Program-made: the position numbers and the translations under genes
Notes under the pieces: generated by a model
What the model saw: only the letters and a program-made list of their open reading frames with translations
Database searches by the model: none
What the model was told of the DNA's origin: nothing
DNA from: Acinetobacter pecorum
Lineage (GTDB): Bacteria > Pseudomonadota > Gammaproteobacteria > Pseudomonadales > Moraxellaceae
Direction: 5' to 3'
NCBI RefSeq assembly: GCF_014837015.1
Contig: NZ_JACSPT010000012.1
Coordinates: forward strand, 32,653-96,652
DNA: 64,000 nt
Shown: positions 20,614-29,197 of the stretch, piece after piece
Numbering within the stretch: the stretch's first letter is position 1
How the letters are laid out: every line of letters begins with the position of its first letter

Positions 20614-22317
20614 ATGTTGCATTATCAAATCGAATTTGACGATTATCGTCAGCATCTTATTCACGTAACTGTTCGCTTTCTTGCTGATCCGACGCAAGTC
20701 TTGTCATTGCCGACCTGGATTCCAGGAAGCTATCTGATCCGGGAATTTTCCAAACATATTGAAGCGGTCAAGGCTTATGATGAAGATGGGCGCCAGCTAC
20801 AAATCCAGAAGTTTGAAAAGAATAAATGGCGTTTATTCAACACCGATCATGAGCTGATTACGGTGGAATATGATGTCTATGCCTATGACCTGTCCGTTCG
20901 TGGTGCATACGTGGATCAAAATCGTCTCTACGTGAACCCGGCTTGTGCATGTCTGGGGCTGGAAGGTCAGGAAAATAAAGAAATTGAACTGGAAATCTTC
21001 CTGCCAGATGAATTAAAGCATTTCCAATTGGCAACCGGCATGCAGGCCAAAAGTCTGGTCAAAGGCCGTTTCACGCTGAAAGCTAAAAACTATGCCGAAC
21101 TGATTGATGCGCCATTTGAGCTGGCAGAACAAACCCGTTTCAGTTTTGAAGCAAATGGTATTCCACATGAATTTGTAGTGTCCGGTAAACACGCCATGAA
21201 TGCTACGCGTATGCAGCAGGACATTGAAAAAATCTGTCGTACAGAAATTTCCATGTTTGGTTCAGCACCGTTTGCGGACTATACTTTTATGACGATGGCA
21301 ACCGGCAACAGCTATGGGGGGCTGGAACATCCGAACTCGACCAGCCTGATTACACCACGCGATGACTTGCCGAAAGCCAATGAACCTGAAGAACCTTCAA
21401 AAGATTATCAGCGTTTCCTCGGCTTATGTAGCCATGAATATTTCCATTCATGGTTGGTGAAGTTTATTCGACCTGAAAACTTCGTGAACTATGATCTAAA
21501 CAGAGAAGGCTATACGTCTTTGCTGTGGATCTTTGAAGGCTTTACTTCCTATTACGATGATTTGATTTTGCTGCGTAGCGGCGTGATTAATCAGGAATCA
21601 TATATTGCTTTGTTAAAAGCACAGATTGACCGTTATTTGCAGAATCCGGGACGTGCGATTCAGTCAGTGTCTGAATCCAGTTTTGATGCCTGGGTGAAAT
21701 TCTACCGTCAGGATGAAAACTCCAATAATGCCGGAACAAGCTATTACAACAAAGGTTGTCTGGTAGCACTTTGTCTGGACTTGGGACTGCGTTTACGTGG
21801 TTCAAGTCTGGATGCCTTAATGCGCCGTTTGTATGAAAATGCGCAAAATGGTATTCAGGTGCACGAACGGACAATCTTTGAATTATGCAAAGAACTGACA
21901 GGTGATGATTGGTCAGAACAGATTAATCACTTGATCAATACGACAGATGAACTGCCGCTGGATCAGCTCTTACCTGAGTTTGGTATTGGTTATAGCCTGA
22001 AAAATGACAAGTCTTTGCCATTTGGCTTAAAGCTGGCAGATAAGCCGGAAGGCGTACTGGTTCAATCTGCGCGTCGTGATGCTGTGGCTGTACAGGCCGG
22101 TCTTTCTGCCAATGACGTGATTATTGCGATTGACGGTCTAAAAGCCACGACCAAGCTTCTCGAAAGCTATGCAAAACAGAACGGTAGTTTTACAGTATAC
22201 GCGTTCCGTCGAGATGAGCTGATGACTTTTGAAGTTCAGGCAGGCGGTTCTAAACTGACCGAAGTTGAACTGAAAGTTGAAGATCAGGCCAAAGCTGAAA
22301 AGTGGCTTAAAGCTTAA
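20614..22317 (+). CDS. M61 family metallopeptidase with PDZ domain
   Basis: This 567-residue protein matches the M61 glycyl-aminopeptidase family. The zinc motif is HEYFH (H274, E275, H278) with the third ligand E308 in 'WIFEGFTSYY'. An N-terminal beta domain occupies about residues 1-180 and a C-terminal PDZ domain about 460-545. No signal peptide is visible, so it is probably cytoplasmic. The family cleaves N-terminal glycine or alanine from peptides; the natural substrate is unknown. It is divergent from the carboxypeptidase gene, with 175 bases between start codons. Confidence 0.92.
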   Translation: MLHYQIEFDDYRQHLIHVTVRFLADPTQVLSLPTWIPGSYLIREFSKHIEAVKAYDEDGRQLQIQKFEKNKWRLFNTDHELITVEYDVYAYDLSVRGAYVDQNRLYVNPACACLGLEGQENKEIELEIFLPDELKHFQLATGMQAKSLVKGRFTLKAKNYAELIDAPFELAEQTRFSFEANGIPHEFVVSGKHAMNATRMQQDIEKICRTEISMFGSAPFADYTFMTMATGNSYGGLEHPNSTSLITPRDDLPKANEPEEPSKDYQRFLGLCSHEYFHSWLVKFIRPENFVNYDLNREGYTSLLWIFEGFTSYYDDLILLRSGVINQESYIALLKAQIDRYLQNPGRAIQSVSESSFDAWVKFYRQDENSNNAGTSYYNKGCLVALCLDLGLRLRGSSLDALMRRLYENAQNGIQVHERTIFELCKELTGDDWSEQINHLINTTDELPLDQLLPEFGIGYSLKNDKSLPFGLKLADKPEGVLVQSARRDAVAVQAGLSANDVIIAIDGLKATTKLLESYAKQNGSFTVYAFRRDELMTFEVQAGGSKLTEVELKVEDQAKAEKWLKA

Positions 22318-22333
22318 TTCAATTTCAAACTTT

Positions 22334-22361
22334 AAAACCGATGCTTAGGCATCGGTTTTTT
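22334..22361 (+). terminator. intrinsic terminator after the M61 peptidase
   Basis: AAAACCGATGC at 22334-22344 pairs perfectly with GCATCGGTTTT at 22349-22359 around TTAG. Between here and the next terminator (22362-22650) I see no gene. Confidence 0.85.
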
Positions 22362-22654
22362 TATTGACTAAATATCAACATGATATTTATTTAATGAGCA
22401 GTCAGGAAATTCCATTGAATTTAGCTTGCGATTTAATGATGCTGATTCCTCATTTGAATATCATAAAATGCTAGTACGACCATTATTGGCTTTGCGTTCT
22501 GCTATAGCAGTCAATGTATCGCAAAGACATCTTGGTCCTGATTAAACATCCGGTTAACTTGCTGATCCAATACAAATCTCCTTTTTTGAATACATTTTAT
22601 TTTTTAGATCACTAAATATGAATCGTAAATGGCATTTCAATAAAAGAATAACAA

Positions 22655-22688
22655 GAAAAAAAAGGAAGGCCCAAAGAGGGTGGGCCTT
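22655..22688 (-). terminator. intrinsic terminator after the HiuH-like gene
   Basis: AAGGCCC at 22666-22672 pairs with GGGCCTT at 22682-22688; on the minus strand the hairpin is followed by a long T-rich tract. Confidence 0.75.
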
Positions 22689-22700
22689 AAGTGGGAGAGC

Positions 22701-23099
22701 TTAGTTGCCGCGATAGGTTGAATAACCATAGGGGCTTAATAGCAGCGGGATATGATAGTGATTGACTGAGCCATCTACTTCAAAAATCACCGGTACTTCC
22801 GGGAAAAAGCTGTTTTGCTTTTGGGTTTTAAACCAGTCACCAGTTTTAAAAGTCACTTTGTAGGTTCCTTTATCAAAGGTTTTATTCTCTGGGTACAGTG
22901 CTGTGATACGACCCTGAGGATTGGTCCTTGCTTGTGAAAGCTGTACCCATTTGCCATTTTTCTGTGTTTCCAGCGTCACTTCTACATTTGGAGAAGGCAA
23001 GCCATTTTCCAGATTCAGCACGTGTACACTCAGCGGATTCTGGGCAAAAGAAAGAGTTACTGCAGTAGTGGCAAGAGTCGCGATTAAGATTTTTTTCAT
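22701..23099 (-). CDS. uraH: periplasmic 5-hydroxyisourate hydrolase (transthyretin-like)
   Basis: This 132-residue protein has a cleavable signal peptide ('MKKILIATLATTAVTLSFA') followed by the transthyretin-like fold. Family signatures are the N-terminal 'LSVHVLNLENGLPSPNVEV' with its catalytic histidine, and 'HYHIPLLLSPYGYSTYRGN', where YRGN replaces the usual YRGS end. The enzyme hydrolyses 5-hydroxyisourate from urate oxidation. Periplasmic versions such as E. coli HiuH (YedX) are controlled by the HprSR two-component system; here a GlcG/HbpS-like gene and then a divergent two-component system follow upstream, with a matching palindrome. Confidence 0.92.
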   Translation of the reverse strand: MKKILIATLATTAVTLSFAQNPLSVHVLNLENGLPSPNVEVTLETQKNGKWVQLSQARTNPQGRITALYPENKTFDKGTYKVTFKTGDWFKTQKQNSFFPEVPVIFEVDGSVNHYHIPLLLSPYGYSTYRGN

Positions 23100-23169
23100 G
23101 TTGTGTTCCTCGTTGGAATGACGGAATAATGTTTAATCAAAGGAATAAAAAATTACTAATTAAAAGATA

Positions 23170-23667
23170 TCAAAGCTGCTTTAAGGTGGTTTGAATGCCG
23201 CTATTAGCACATTGATGATCCTGTGCTGAGCCGCCTGCACCTGCGACGCCTACTGCGCCTACAATCTGGTTTTGGTAAATGACAGGGACACCACCACCCA
23301 GTAATAGCAATTCAGGCAAGCTATTCAGATTCTGTGCATCCGGATTTTTCTGGGCATTGCGCATAAAATCCAGTGTGCTGGTTTTAGTTGAATACGCGGT
23401 GAAAGCTTTCCGTTCCGCTGCAATCAGGTTGTGAATGCCGACAGATTCATGGCGCTGGCTGGCCAGCAGGTTGCCACCCTGATCTAGAATAACGACTGCC
23501 GCCGGCTTGGCCTGTTGCTGACAAGCAAGCATGACGTTGCTGGCCATGAGCTTTGCTACTTCTAGCGACATGACTGGCGCCGTTTTAAATTCTGCATGCG
23601 CCACTGAGCTGAGTAGTAATACGCTGCTGAGCAAGGTCAGGGTTGTGTTGGCGATTGAAATTTTCAT
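23170..23667 (-). CDS. periplasmic GlcG/HbpS family heme-binding-like protein
   Basis: The 165-residue protein has a signal peptide ending near 'SSVAHA' and one GlcG/HbpS domain, with the typical 'VVILDQGGNLLASQRHES', 'GGVPVIYQNQIVGAVGVAG' and 'AQDHQCANSGI' segments. HbpS of Streptomyces binds heme and modulates the sensor kinase SenS. This gene sits 70 bases upstream of hiuH on the same strand, probably in one operon, and diverges from a two-component system. A role in sensing or heme binding is inference. Confidence 0.85.
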   Translation of the reverse strand: MKISIANTTLTLLSSVLLLSSVAHAEFKTAPVMSLEVAKLMASNVMLACQQQAKPAAVVILDQGGNLLASQRHESVGIHNLIAAERKAFTAYSTKTSTLDFMRNAQKNPDAQNLNSLPELLLLGGGVPVIYQNQIVGAVGVAGAGGSAQDHQCANSGIQTTLKQL

Positions 23668-23736
23668 GGTTATCTTTCATGCAATTGGCTACTGGGGCTA
23701 TCTTAGAAAAAAATCCGCCAGTGCAGCATGACAATC

Positions 23737-23756
23737 AGATTACCAATTTGTAATCT
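23737..23756. promoter_or_regulatory. HprR/CusR-like operator palindrome
   Basis: AGATTAC at 23737-23743 and GTAATCT at 23750-23756 form a perfect 7-bp inverted repeat with a 6-base spacer, 31 bases before the response-regulator start codon. Against the published E. coli HprR box (CATTACAAAATTGTAATG, from memory) the inner 16 bases 23739-23754 match at 14 positions. It lies between the divergent HbpS/HiuH genes and the two-component genes, so it may control both. Confidence 0.6.
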
Positions 23757-23787
23757 AGAACTAGCTAAAAACAGCTAAACTACTGAC

Positions 23788-24459
23788 ATGCATATTTTAA
23801 TTGTAGAAGATGAAGTCAAGATTGCTGAATATCTGGCAAAAGGACTGAATGAGTCAGGTTATAGTACGGCCATCGCAGAAAATGGCGTGCGTGCATTATC
23901 GTGTTTGCAGCAACAGTCTTTTGATCTGGTGCTGCTTGATGTGATGCTGCCGGACCTGGACGGCTGGCAGGTATTACACACCCTGCGAACTTTTAGCCAG
24001 ATTCCGGTATTAATGCTCACTGCACGTGATCATGTGCTAGATCGGGTTAAAGGACTGGAGCTTGGTGCCGATGATTATCTGACCAAGCCTTTTTCCTATA
24101 TTGAATTACTGGCCCGAATCAAAAGTCTGTTGCGCCGTGTGCCGCGTCTGGAGCAGGAGGCCTATCAGGTTTCAGATCTGGTATTGAACCGCTTAAAGCA
24201 TGAGGTTTACCGTAACGTACAAAAGATCGACTTGAGCCAGAAAGAATTTGCGCTGTTGCAATTGTTAATGGAACATCAGGGACAGGTGATGACCCGGAGC
24301 CAGATTGCGTCCATGGTCTGGAATATTAATTTTAATACTGATACTAATGTGGTGGATGTGGCTATTCGCAGGCTGCGTAGCAAAATTGATGATCATTACA
24401 CGCCAAAACTGATCCATACCGTACGTGGCATGGGTTATAAGCTAGATGAATGTCCATGA
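23788..24459 (+). CDS. OmpR-family response regulator (HprR/CusR-like)
   Basis: The 223-residue protein has an N-terminal receiver domain with acidic E7-D8, phospho-acceptor D51 and K100, and a C-terminal winged helix (about 125-220) ending in 'NVVDVAIRRLRSKID' and 'VRGMGYKLDE'. These features place it in the OmpR/PhoB group next to E. coli HprR (YedW) and CusR. It overlaps the kinase gene and diverges from a periplasmic hiuH operon, as yedW does from hiuH in E. coli. An HprR-like palindrome precedes it. The stimulus (peroxide or hypochlorite stress, or a metal) is inference. Confidence 0.88.
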   Translation: MHILIVEDEVKIAEYLAKGLNESGYSTAIAENGVRALSCLQQQSFDLVLLDVMLPDLDGWQVLHTLRTFSQIPVLMLTARDHVLDRVKGLELGADDYLTKPFSYIELLARIKSLLRRVPRLEQEAYQVSDLVLNRLKHEVYRNVQKIDLSQKEFALLQLLMEHQGQVMTRSQIASMVWNINFNTDTNVVDVAIRRLRSKIDDHYTPKLIHTVRGMGYKLDECP

Positions 24460-25829
24460 AAAACCTAGTGTTATTGCCGTTGGCAACACGTTTAAGTATT
24501 GCATTTGCACTGGTGTCTTGCGTGGTGTTTCTGAGTGTGGCGTTGCTGTCTTATCAAAATATGCAACAGATGATTCAGACCCAGCAGGATCAGGCGCTGG
24601 CCGCTCGTATTTCCCGGATTGAGATTTTTCTTGAAGATGCCCAGAGTTTCAAACTTCTGGTCCAGCATCCCAAATTATATGAAAATATGCTGGGACAGGA
24701 AGATAATTTACTGTTGCTGCAGCATCAAAAAAGTCGTCTGATCGAAATCAATCCTTTGCAGGTTCATATTCCGGCATTGCATTATTCCTCCAAATTACAG
24801 TTTCAGAATAATCAGGCTGAACATCCTTCAACACGTCTGGCTTTTAAACAGGTGCAGTTTGAGGGTCGCAGCTACCAGCTGGTAGCAGGTAAACAGTTGG
24901 CAGAAGGACAAAGGGCACTGGCAACCTATTTATCAAAGCTGGTGCTCTATAGTCTGCTTGGTATATTGCTCTCGACCTTTATGGCCTGGCTGGCTGGACG
25001 CTATATTCTAAAGTCAATGCGTCAGCTGATGCTGGCGACAGCACAGGTCAATATTCAGCAGCCCAATCAGCACATTGATGTTCAGAGTAATACGCTGGAG
25101 GTGCAAGAGCTGAGTCAGGCCATGAACGATATGCTCGGTAATATTCAGTCTGCATATCAGCAGTTGGCACGTTTTTCTGAGGATATTTCGCACGAACTTC
25201 GCACGCCATTAAACAATCTAATCGGGCAAACACAGATTCTGTTATCGCGGCCGCGCGAGCTTGCTGAACTGGAAAATCTGCTCTATTCCAACCTAGAAGA
25301 ATATGAACGTCTAAGCCAGATGATTGAAAGCATGCTGTTTATCGCGCGGGTAGAGCATGGTGGATTTACGGTTGAAAAACAGCATTTCAATCTGAATGAG
25401 ATGCTGCAAGAATTACTTGAGTACTTCAGTTTTCTGGCTGAAGAAAAGCAGATGCATTTAAAAATTAATGTTCCATCAGATTTAAGTCTGACTGCCAGCA
25501 CCGCATTATTACAGCGCGCAGTTGCCAATCTGATCAGCAATGCCATTACTTATGGTCAGCCGGGGAGTGAGATTAGTGTGTCGGCACAGCGACTGAACCA
25601 TAGCATTAAAATATCGGTGCTGACGCCAGAGGTATGGATTGCAGATGAGCATCATCCGCATTTATTTGAGCGTTTTTATCAGATAGATGACAGCCGACAT
25701 GAAAAAGCCCAGACGGGTGGTCTGGGCCTTGCCATTGTGCAGTCGATTATGCAGCTCCATCAGGGGGGAGCAACTGTAGAAAATACGCCGTCTGGCGTGG
25801 TATTTAGCCTGTCACTACCTGATGAATAG
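24450..25829 (+). CDS. sensor histidine kinase (heavy-metal / HprS type)
   Basis: This 459-residue inner-membrane kinase has a first transmembrane helix at about 16-36, a periplasmic domain to about 162, a second helix to about 182, HAMP, the dimerisation domain with phospho-accepting H248 in 'SEDISHELRTP', and an ATPase domain with N-box 'NLISNAITYG' and 'TGGLGLAIVQSI'. It overlaps the response regulator by 10 bases; ATG 24456, which overlaps the stop as ATGA, is an alternative start. The layout is that of CusS/HprS-type kinases. Confidence 0.9.
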   Translation: MSMKNLVLLPLATRLSIAFALVSCVVFLSVALLSYQNMQQMIQTQQDQALAARISRIEIFLEDAQSFKLLVQHPKLYENMLGQEDNLLLLQHQKSRLIEINPLQVHIPALHYSSKLQFQNNQAEHPSTRLAFKQVQFEGRSYQLVAGKQLAEGQRALATYLSKLVLYSLLGILLSTFMAWLAGRYILKSMRQLMLATAQVNIQQPNQHIDVQSNTLEVQELSQAMNDMLGNIQSAYQQLARFSEDISHELRTPLNNLIGQTQILLSRPRELAELENLLYSNLEEYERLSQMIESMLFIARVEHGGFTVEKQHFNLNEMLQELLEYFSFLAEEKQMHLKINVPSDLSLTASTALLQRAVANLISNAITYGQPGSEISVSAQRLNHSIKISVLTPEVWIADEHHPHLFERFYQIDDSRHEKAQTGGLGLAIVQSIMQLHQGGATVENTPSGVVFSLSLPDE

Positions 25830-25837
25830 GCTGAGCT

Positions 25838-26626
25838 TTAACCACGACCCCGGCCACGACCACGTGGTGCCTTGGTATTTGGACGAGTAGTACCATTGGT
25901 GCGACGTTTCGGCTTTTCGCTTTCGTCCATTTGCCAGATGCGTTTGGTGCCAGACTTTTTCACGGAACCATCTTTGTTCTTGCGAACGATTGGTTTGCCA
26001 CCCGTACCCCCCGGCTTCTTCACATAAGAACGTGAACGATATGGTTCTTCAGCAGGGATATTCTGGAAGTCAGGGTAAAGTAATGGCTCAATTTCTCTGG
26101 TCTCACCCGGCTGCAATCCCATACGAACCAAATCAATCTCACCAATTTTGGTACGGATCAAACGTAAGGTCGGGAAGCCGACAGCAGAAGTCATGCGACG
26201 AACCTGACGGTTACGACCTTCACAGATGGAAATCTCAACCCAAGACGTCGGAACAGAGGCACGGAAACGAACAGGAGGATTACGCTCCCACAACCATTCC
26301 GGTTCAGACACTTTTTCAGCACGTGCAGGAAGCGTCATGCCATCTTTCAGCTCAACACCTTTACGAAGCTGTTCAAGGGCCTCGTCAGTGATATCACCTT
26401 CAACCTGCACCATATAAGTTTTAAACTTTTTATTGGCAGGATTGGTGATATATTGGTTGAGACCACCGTGATCGGTGAGAAAAACCAGACCTTCTGAGTC
26501 CATGTCCAAACGGCCAGCAAGACGCAGATCTTTGTCGTTGACGAAATCGGCCATGGTAGGATGCTTTTCATCCGGACGGAATTGGGAGAGGACGTCATAA
26601 GGTTTGTTTAGAATGACGATTTTCAT
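25838..26626 (-). CDS. rluE: 23S rRNA pseudouridine synthase, RluE-like
   Basis: This 262-residue enzyme belongs to the RsuA/RluB/E/F pseudouridine synthase family. The catalytic aspartate is in 'GRLDMDSEGLVFLT' and a further motif is 'CEGRNRQVRRMTSAVGFPT'. It has no N-terminal S4 domain, as in RluE, which modifies U2457 of E. coli 23S rRNA. After the catalytic domain comes an 80-residue basic tail ending in alternating Arg-Gly (about the last 8 residues), absent from E. coli RluE and probably an RNA-binding extension. It is convergent with the kinase gene and divergent from icd. Confidence 0.88.
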   Translation of the reverse strand: MKIVILNKPYDVLSQFRPDEKHPTMADFVNDKDLRLAGRLDMDSEGLVFLTDHGGLNQYITNPANKKFKTYMVQVEGDITDEALEQLRKGVELKDGMTLPARAEKVSEPEWLWERNPPVRFRASVPTSWVEISICEGRNRQVRRMTSAVGFPTLRLIRTKIGEIDLVRMGLQPGETREIEPLLYPDFQNIPAEEPYRSRSYVKKPGGTGGKPIVRKNKDGSVKKSGTKRIWQMDESEKPKRRTNGTTRPNTKAPRGRGRGRG

Positions 26627-26820
26627 AGGAAATAACTTCTATAATTACATTAATTTAAAAAATGTAGAGGTTTATTTAAAAGGGAAACTTTGTTATTTCC
26701 CGTATAAATCTCAAAAACAACAAATCTGGATTAGAATATTATGCGTTAAGAACAGCTGAAAGTATTGCCTAATTGGCAATTATTTAAGATTTGTCAGCGG
26801 CATTAGGGAGAATACTAATA

Positions 26821-28077
26821 ATGGGATATCAAAAAATCGTAGTACCTGTGGATGGTACCAAAATTACCGTAAATGCAGACCTTTCACTCAACGTACCAAA
26901 TAATCCAATTATCCCATTTATTGAGGGGGATGGAATTGGTGTTGATATTACACCAACAATGCAGGCTGTGGTAGATGCTGCTGTGCAAAAAGCATACGCC
27001 GGGAAGCGTTCCATCGAATGGATGGAGGTCTACTGCGGTGAAAAAGCTAATAAAATTTATGGCATTTATATGCCTGAAGAAACTCTGGAAGCGCTGCGAG
27101 ATTATGTGATATCTATTAAGGGTCCACTGACTACGCCAGTCGGTGGGGGGATTCGTTCCCTGAACGTGGCATTACGCCAGGAACTGGATTTATATGTCTG
27201 TGTGCGTCCGGTACGCTGGTTTGAAGGTGTACCGTCACCGGTACATCATCCGGAACTGACCGACATGGTCATTTTTCGTGAGAATTCAGAAGATATTTAT
27301 GCCGGAATTGAATGGAAAGCAGATTCTCCCGAAGCAAAAAAAGTGATCAAGTTTCTGAAACAAGAAATGGGTGTAACCAACATTCGTTTTGAAGACAATT
27401 GTGGGATCGGGATCAAGCCTGTCTCCAAAGAGGGTAGCCAGCGACTGGTGCGTAAAGCTATCCAGTTTGCTATTGAGAATGACAAGCCGAGTGTGACCTT
27501 GGTACACAAAGGCAATATCATGAAATACACTGAAGGGGCGTTTAAAGAATGGGGCTATGAAGTTGCGCTAGAACGTTTTGGTGGAGAGCTTTTGGATGGT
27601 GGACCGTGGGTTAAAATCAAAAATCCAAGAACAGGTAAAGACATTATTATTAAGGATGTCATTGCCGATGCTTTCTTGCAGCAAATCTTGATGCGTCCGG
27701 CAGATTATTCCGTGATTGCCACACTGAACTTAAATGGTGATTATATTTCTGATGCGCTTGCTGCGGAAGTCGGGGGAATCGGGATTGCACCAGGTGCCAA
27801 TATTGGCGGTTCGATTGCAGTCTATGAAGCAACCCACGGGACAGCGCCTAAATATGCCGGACAAGATAAGGTGAATCCAGGCTCGATTATTCTGTCTGCA
27901 GAAATGATGCTGCGCGATATGGGCTGGACAGAAGCTGCCGACCTGATCATTAAGGGTATTTCAGGGGCAATTGCGGCAAAAACGGTGACCTATGATTTCG
28001 AGCGCCTGATGCCAGGTGCAACTTTACTTCGTTGTTCTGAGTTTGGTCAGGCCATCATTGACAACATGGATGCTTAA
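26821..28077 (+). CDS. icd: isocitrate dehydrogenase (NADP, E. coli type)
   Basis: The 418-residue protein is the homodimeric TCA-cycle isocitrate dehydrogenase. The substrate loop '[20 protein letters not shown]' contains the regulatory serine that AceK phosphorylates in E. coli, followed by the isocitrate-binding arginines and '[12 protein letters not shown]'. The metal-binding aspartates are in '[14 protein letters not shown]', and '[15 protein letters not shown]' contributes to NADP binding. I use ATG 26821 ('MGYQKIVVP'), which has a TTAGGGAG ribosome binding site; the frame is open to 26791. Confidence 0.95.
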   Translation: MGYQKIVVPVDGTKITVNADLSLNVPNNPIIPFIEGDGIGVDITPTMQAVVDAAVQKAYAGKRSIEWMEVYCGEKANKIYGIYMPEETLEALRDYVISIKGPLTTPVGGGIRSLNVALRQELDLYVCVRPVRWFEGVPSPVHHPELTDMVIFRENSEDIYAGIEWKADSPEAKKVIKFLKQEMGVTNIRFEDNCGIGIKPVSKEGSQRLVRKAIQFAIENDKPSVTLVHKGNIMKYTEGAFKEWGYEVALERFGGELLDGGPWVKIKNPRTGKDIIIKDVIADAFLQQILMRPADYSVIATLNLNGDYISDALAAEVGGIGIAPGANIGGSIAVYEATHGTAPKYAGQDKVNPGSIILSAEMMLRDMGWTEAADLIIKGISGAIAAKTVTYDFERLMPGATLLRCSEFGQAIIDNMDA

Positions 28078-28096
28078 AACTGTAATTTATAAATCA

Positions 28097-28123
28097 AAAC
28101 CTGCATTAACTGCGGGTTTTTTT
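28097..28123 (+). terminator. intrinsic terminator after icd
   Basis: AAACCTGCA at 28097-28105 pairs with TGCGGGTTT at 28111-28119 (one G-T pair), followed by Ts. Confidence 0.75.
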
Positions 28124-28370
28124 ATAGCTGCTTTTTCACTAAAAGTTTAAGTGATTTTGGCTGAAAGTTAAAATGGGTATCAGGCTGCAAATTTATGTAA
28201 GAAGTGTAATAAGCCCCAAAATGATTCGCTCATAGCTGAATGACTTAGTGAAATTTGTATTACATTAACGTATTTGGATACAGCTCAGCGATTGGCTTAT
28301 TTTGTATACACGGTACAGTAATGAATGGAACTTCCAGTGATATAGAGACGGTTCTCTAAAGGAGTATATA

Positions 28371-28496
28371 ATGGCGAAAACTAGAGCGAAGCATAAGCAG
28401 GTCCAGCAAAAAGACAAGCAGAACAATGCTCAGAACGAAGAGCAACAACAGCAACAACAACCATCGAAACCATCTCGCGCAAAAAAACGCAGGTAA
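28371..28496 (+). CDS. 41-residue basic, glutamine-rich small protein
   Basis: A short gene with an ideal AAAGGAG ribosome binding site 6-7 bases before ATG 28371 and its own long terminator hairpin just after the stop. The product opens 'MAKTRAKHKQVQQKDKQ', has a run of six glutamines near residues 25-30, and ends in the basic 'SRAKKRR'. The composition suggests a disordered nucleic-acid-binding protein. I know no named family. The spacing of signals argues it is translated. Confidence 0.7.
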   Translation: MAKTRAKHKQVQQKDKQNNAQNEEQQQQQQPSKPSRAKKRR

Positions 28497-28510
28497 TCTC
28501 TTTTTTAACC

Positions 28511-28548
28511 TAAATAACAAAGCCCTCATTTGAGGGTTTTGTTATTTA
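28511..28548 (+). terminator. long terminator hairpin after the 41-aa gene
   Basis: An 18-bp stem (28511-28528 with 28531-28548, one G-T pair) joined by a 2-base tip. GCCCTCA and TGAGGGT form the core and the plus strand ends in T-rich sequence. Confidence 0.75.
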
Positions 28549-28639
28549 AAAGCTTATATAAAATCATCACTAAAAATAACAGGATTATGATTTTAAATTA
28601 GGCGGTTGTGATTAAGATAAAAGTCATTTATTTAATTAG

Positions 28640-29197
28640 ATGCGAATATTGGTGAAATTTCTTTGGATTATAAGCTTACTGTTGTCTATGGGGTTTTTAC
28701 TGACGGCCTGTCAGCCACCGCCGTCAGGTCAGGCAGCGGGATGGAAAAGCCCATATCTATATTGGCAATTACAAAGAACCGAGTTAGAAGCGCCGCTACA
28801 GATTCCGGTGGAAGGGGTTAGAGTCGGCCAAATCAATGATACCTGGGGAGCAGCACGTAGTGCTGGTCGCAAACATGAAGGTACAGATATTTTTGCCAAA
28901 CGTGGTACACCTGTATTTAGTGCGACTCAAGGTATTGTAGGGAAGATTGGGACCAATAATCTGGGTGGAAAAATCATCTGGGTGACCGGTCCAAATATGA
29001 GCCAACATTATTATGCACATCTGGACGATTATGCAGAACATATTCAGGAAGGTGACTGGGTTGAGGCAGGTGAAGTCATTGCTTATGTGGGTAATACGGG
29101 TAATGCTAAAAATACCCCGCCGCATTTACATTATGGGATTTATTTAGGGGGGCAAGGGGCTACCAATCCGTATCCTTATTTGGTACCTTCTCCTTGA
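28640..29197 (+). CDS. M23 family peptidase lipoprotein
   Basis: This 185-residue protein has a signal peptide with lipobox LTAC (C24) and a LytM/M23 domain. All four metal and catalytic positions of an active LytM enzyme appear present: H79 and D83 in 'KHEGTDIF', H127, and H162-x-H164 in 'PPHLHYGIY'. It should therefore cut peptidoglycan crosslinks rather than be only an activator. The protein is short, with no LysM or coiled-coil region. Its 3' end overlaps the convergent MFS gene by 22 bases. Confidence 0.9.
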   Translation: MRILVKFLWIISLLLSMGFLLTACQPPPSGQAAGWKSPYLYWQLQRTELEAPLQIPVEGVRVGQINDTWGAARSAGRKHEGTDIFAKRGTPVFSATQGIVGKIGTNNLGGKIIWVTGPNMSQHYYAHLDDYAEHIQEGDWVEAGEVIAYVGNTGNAKNTPPHLHYGIYLGGQGATNPYPYLVPSP

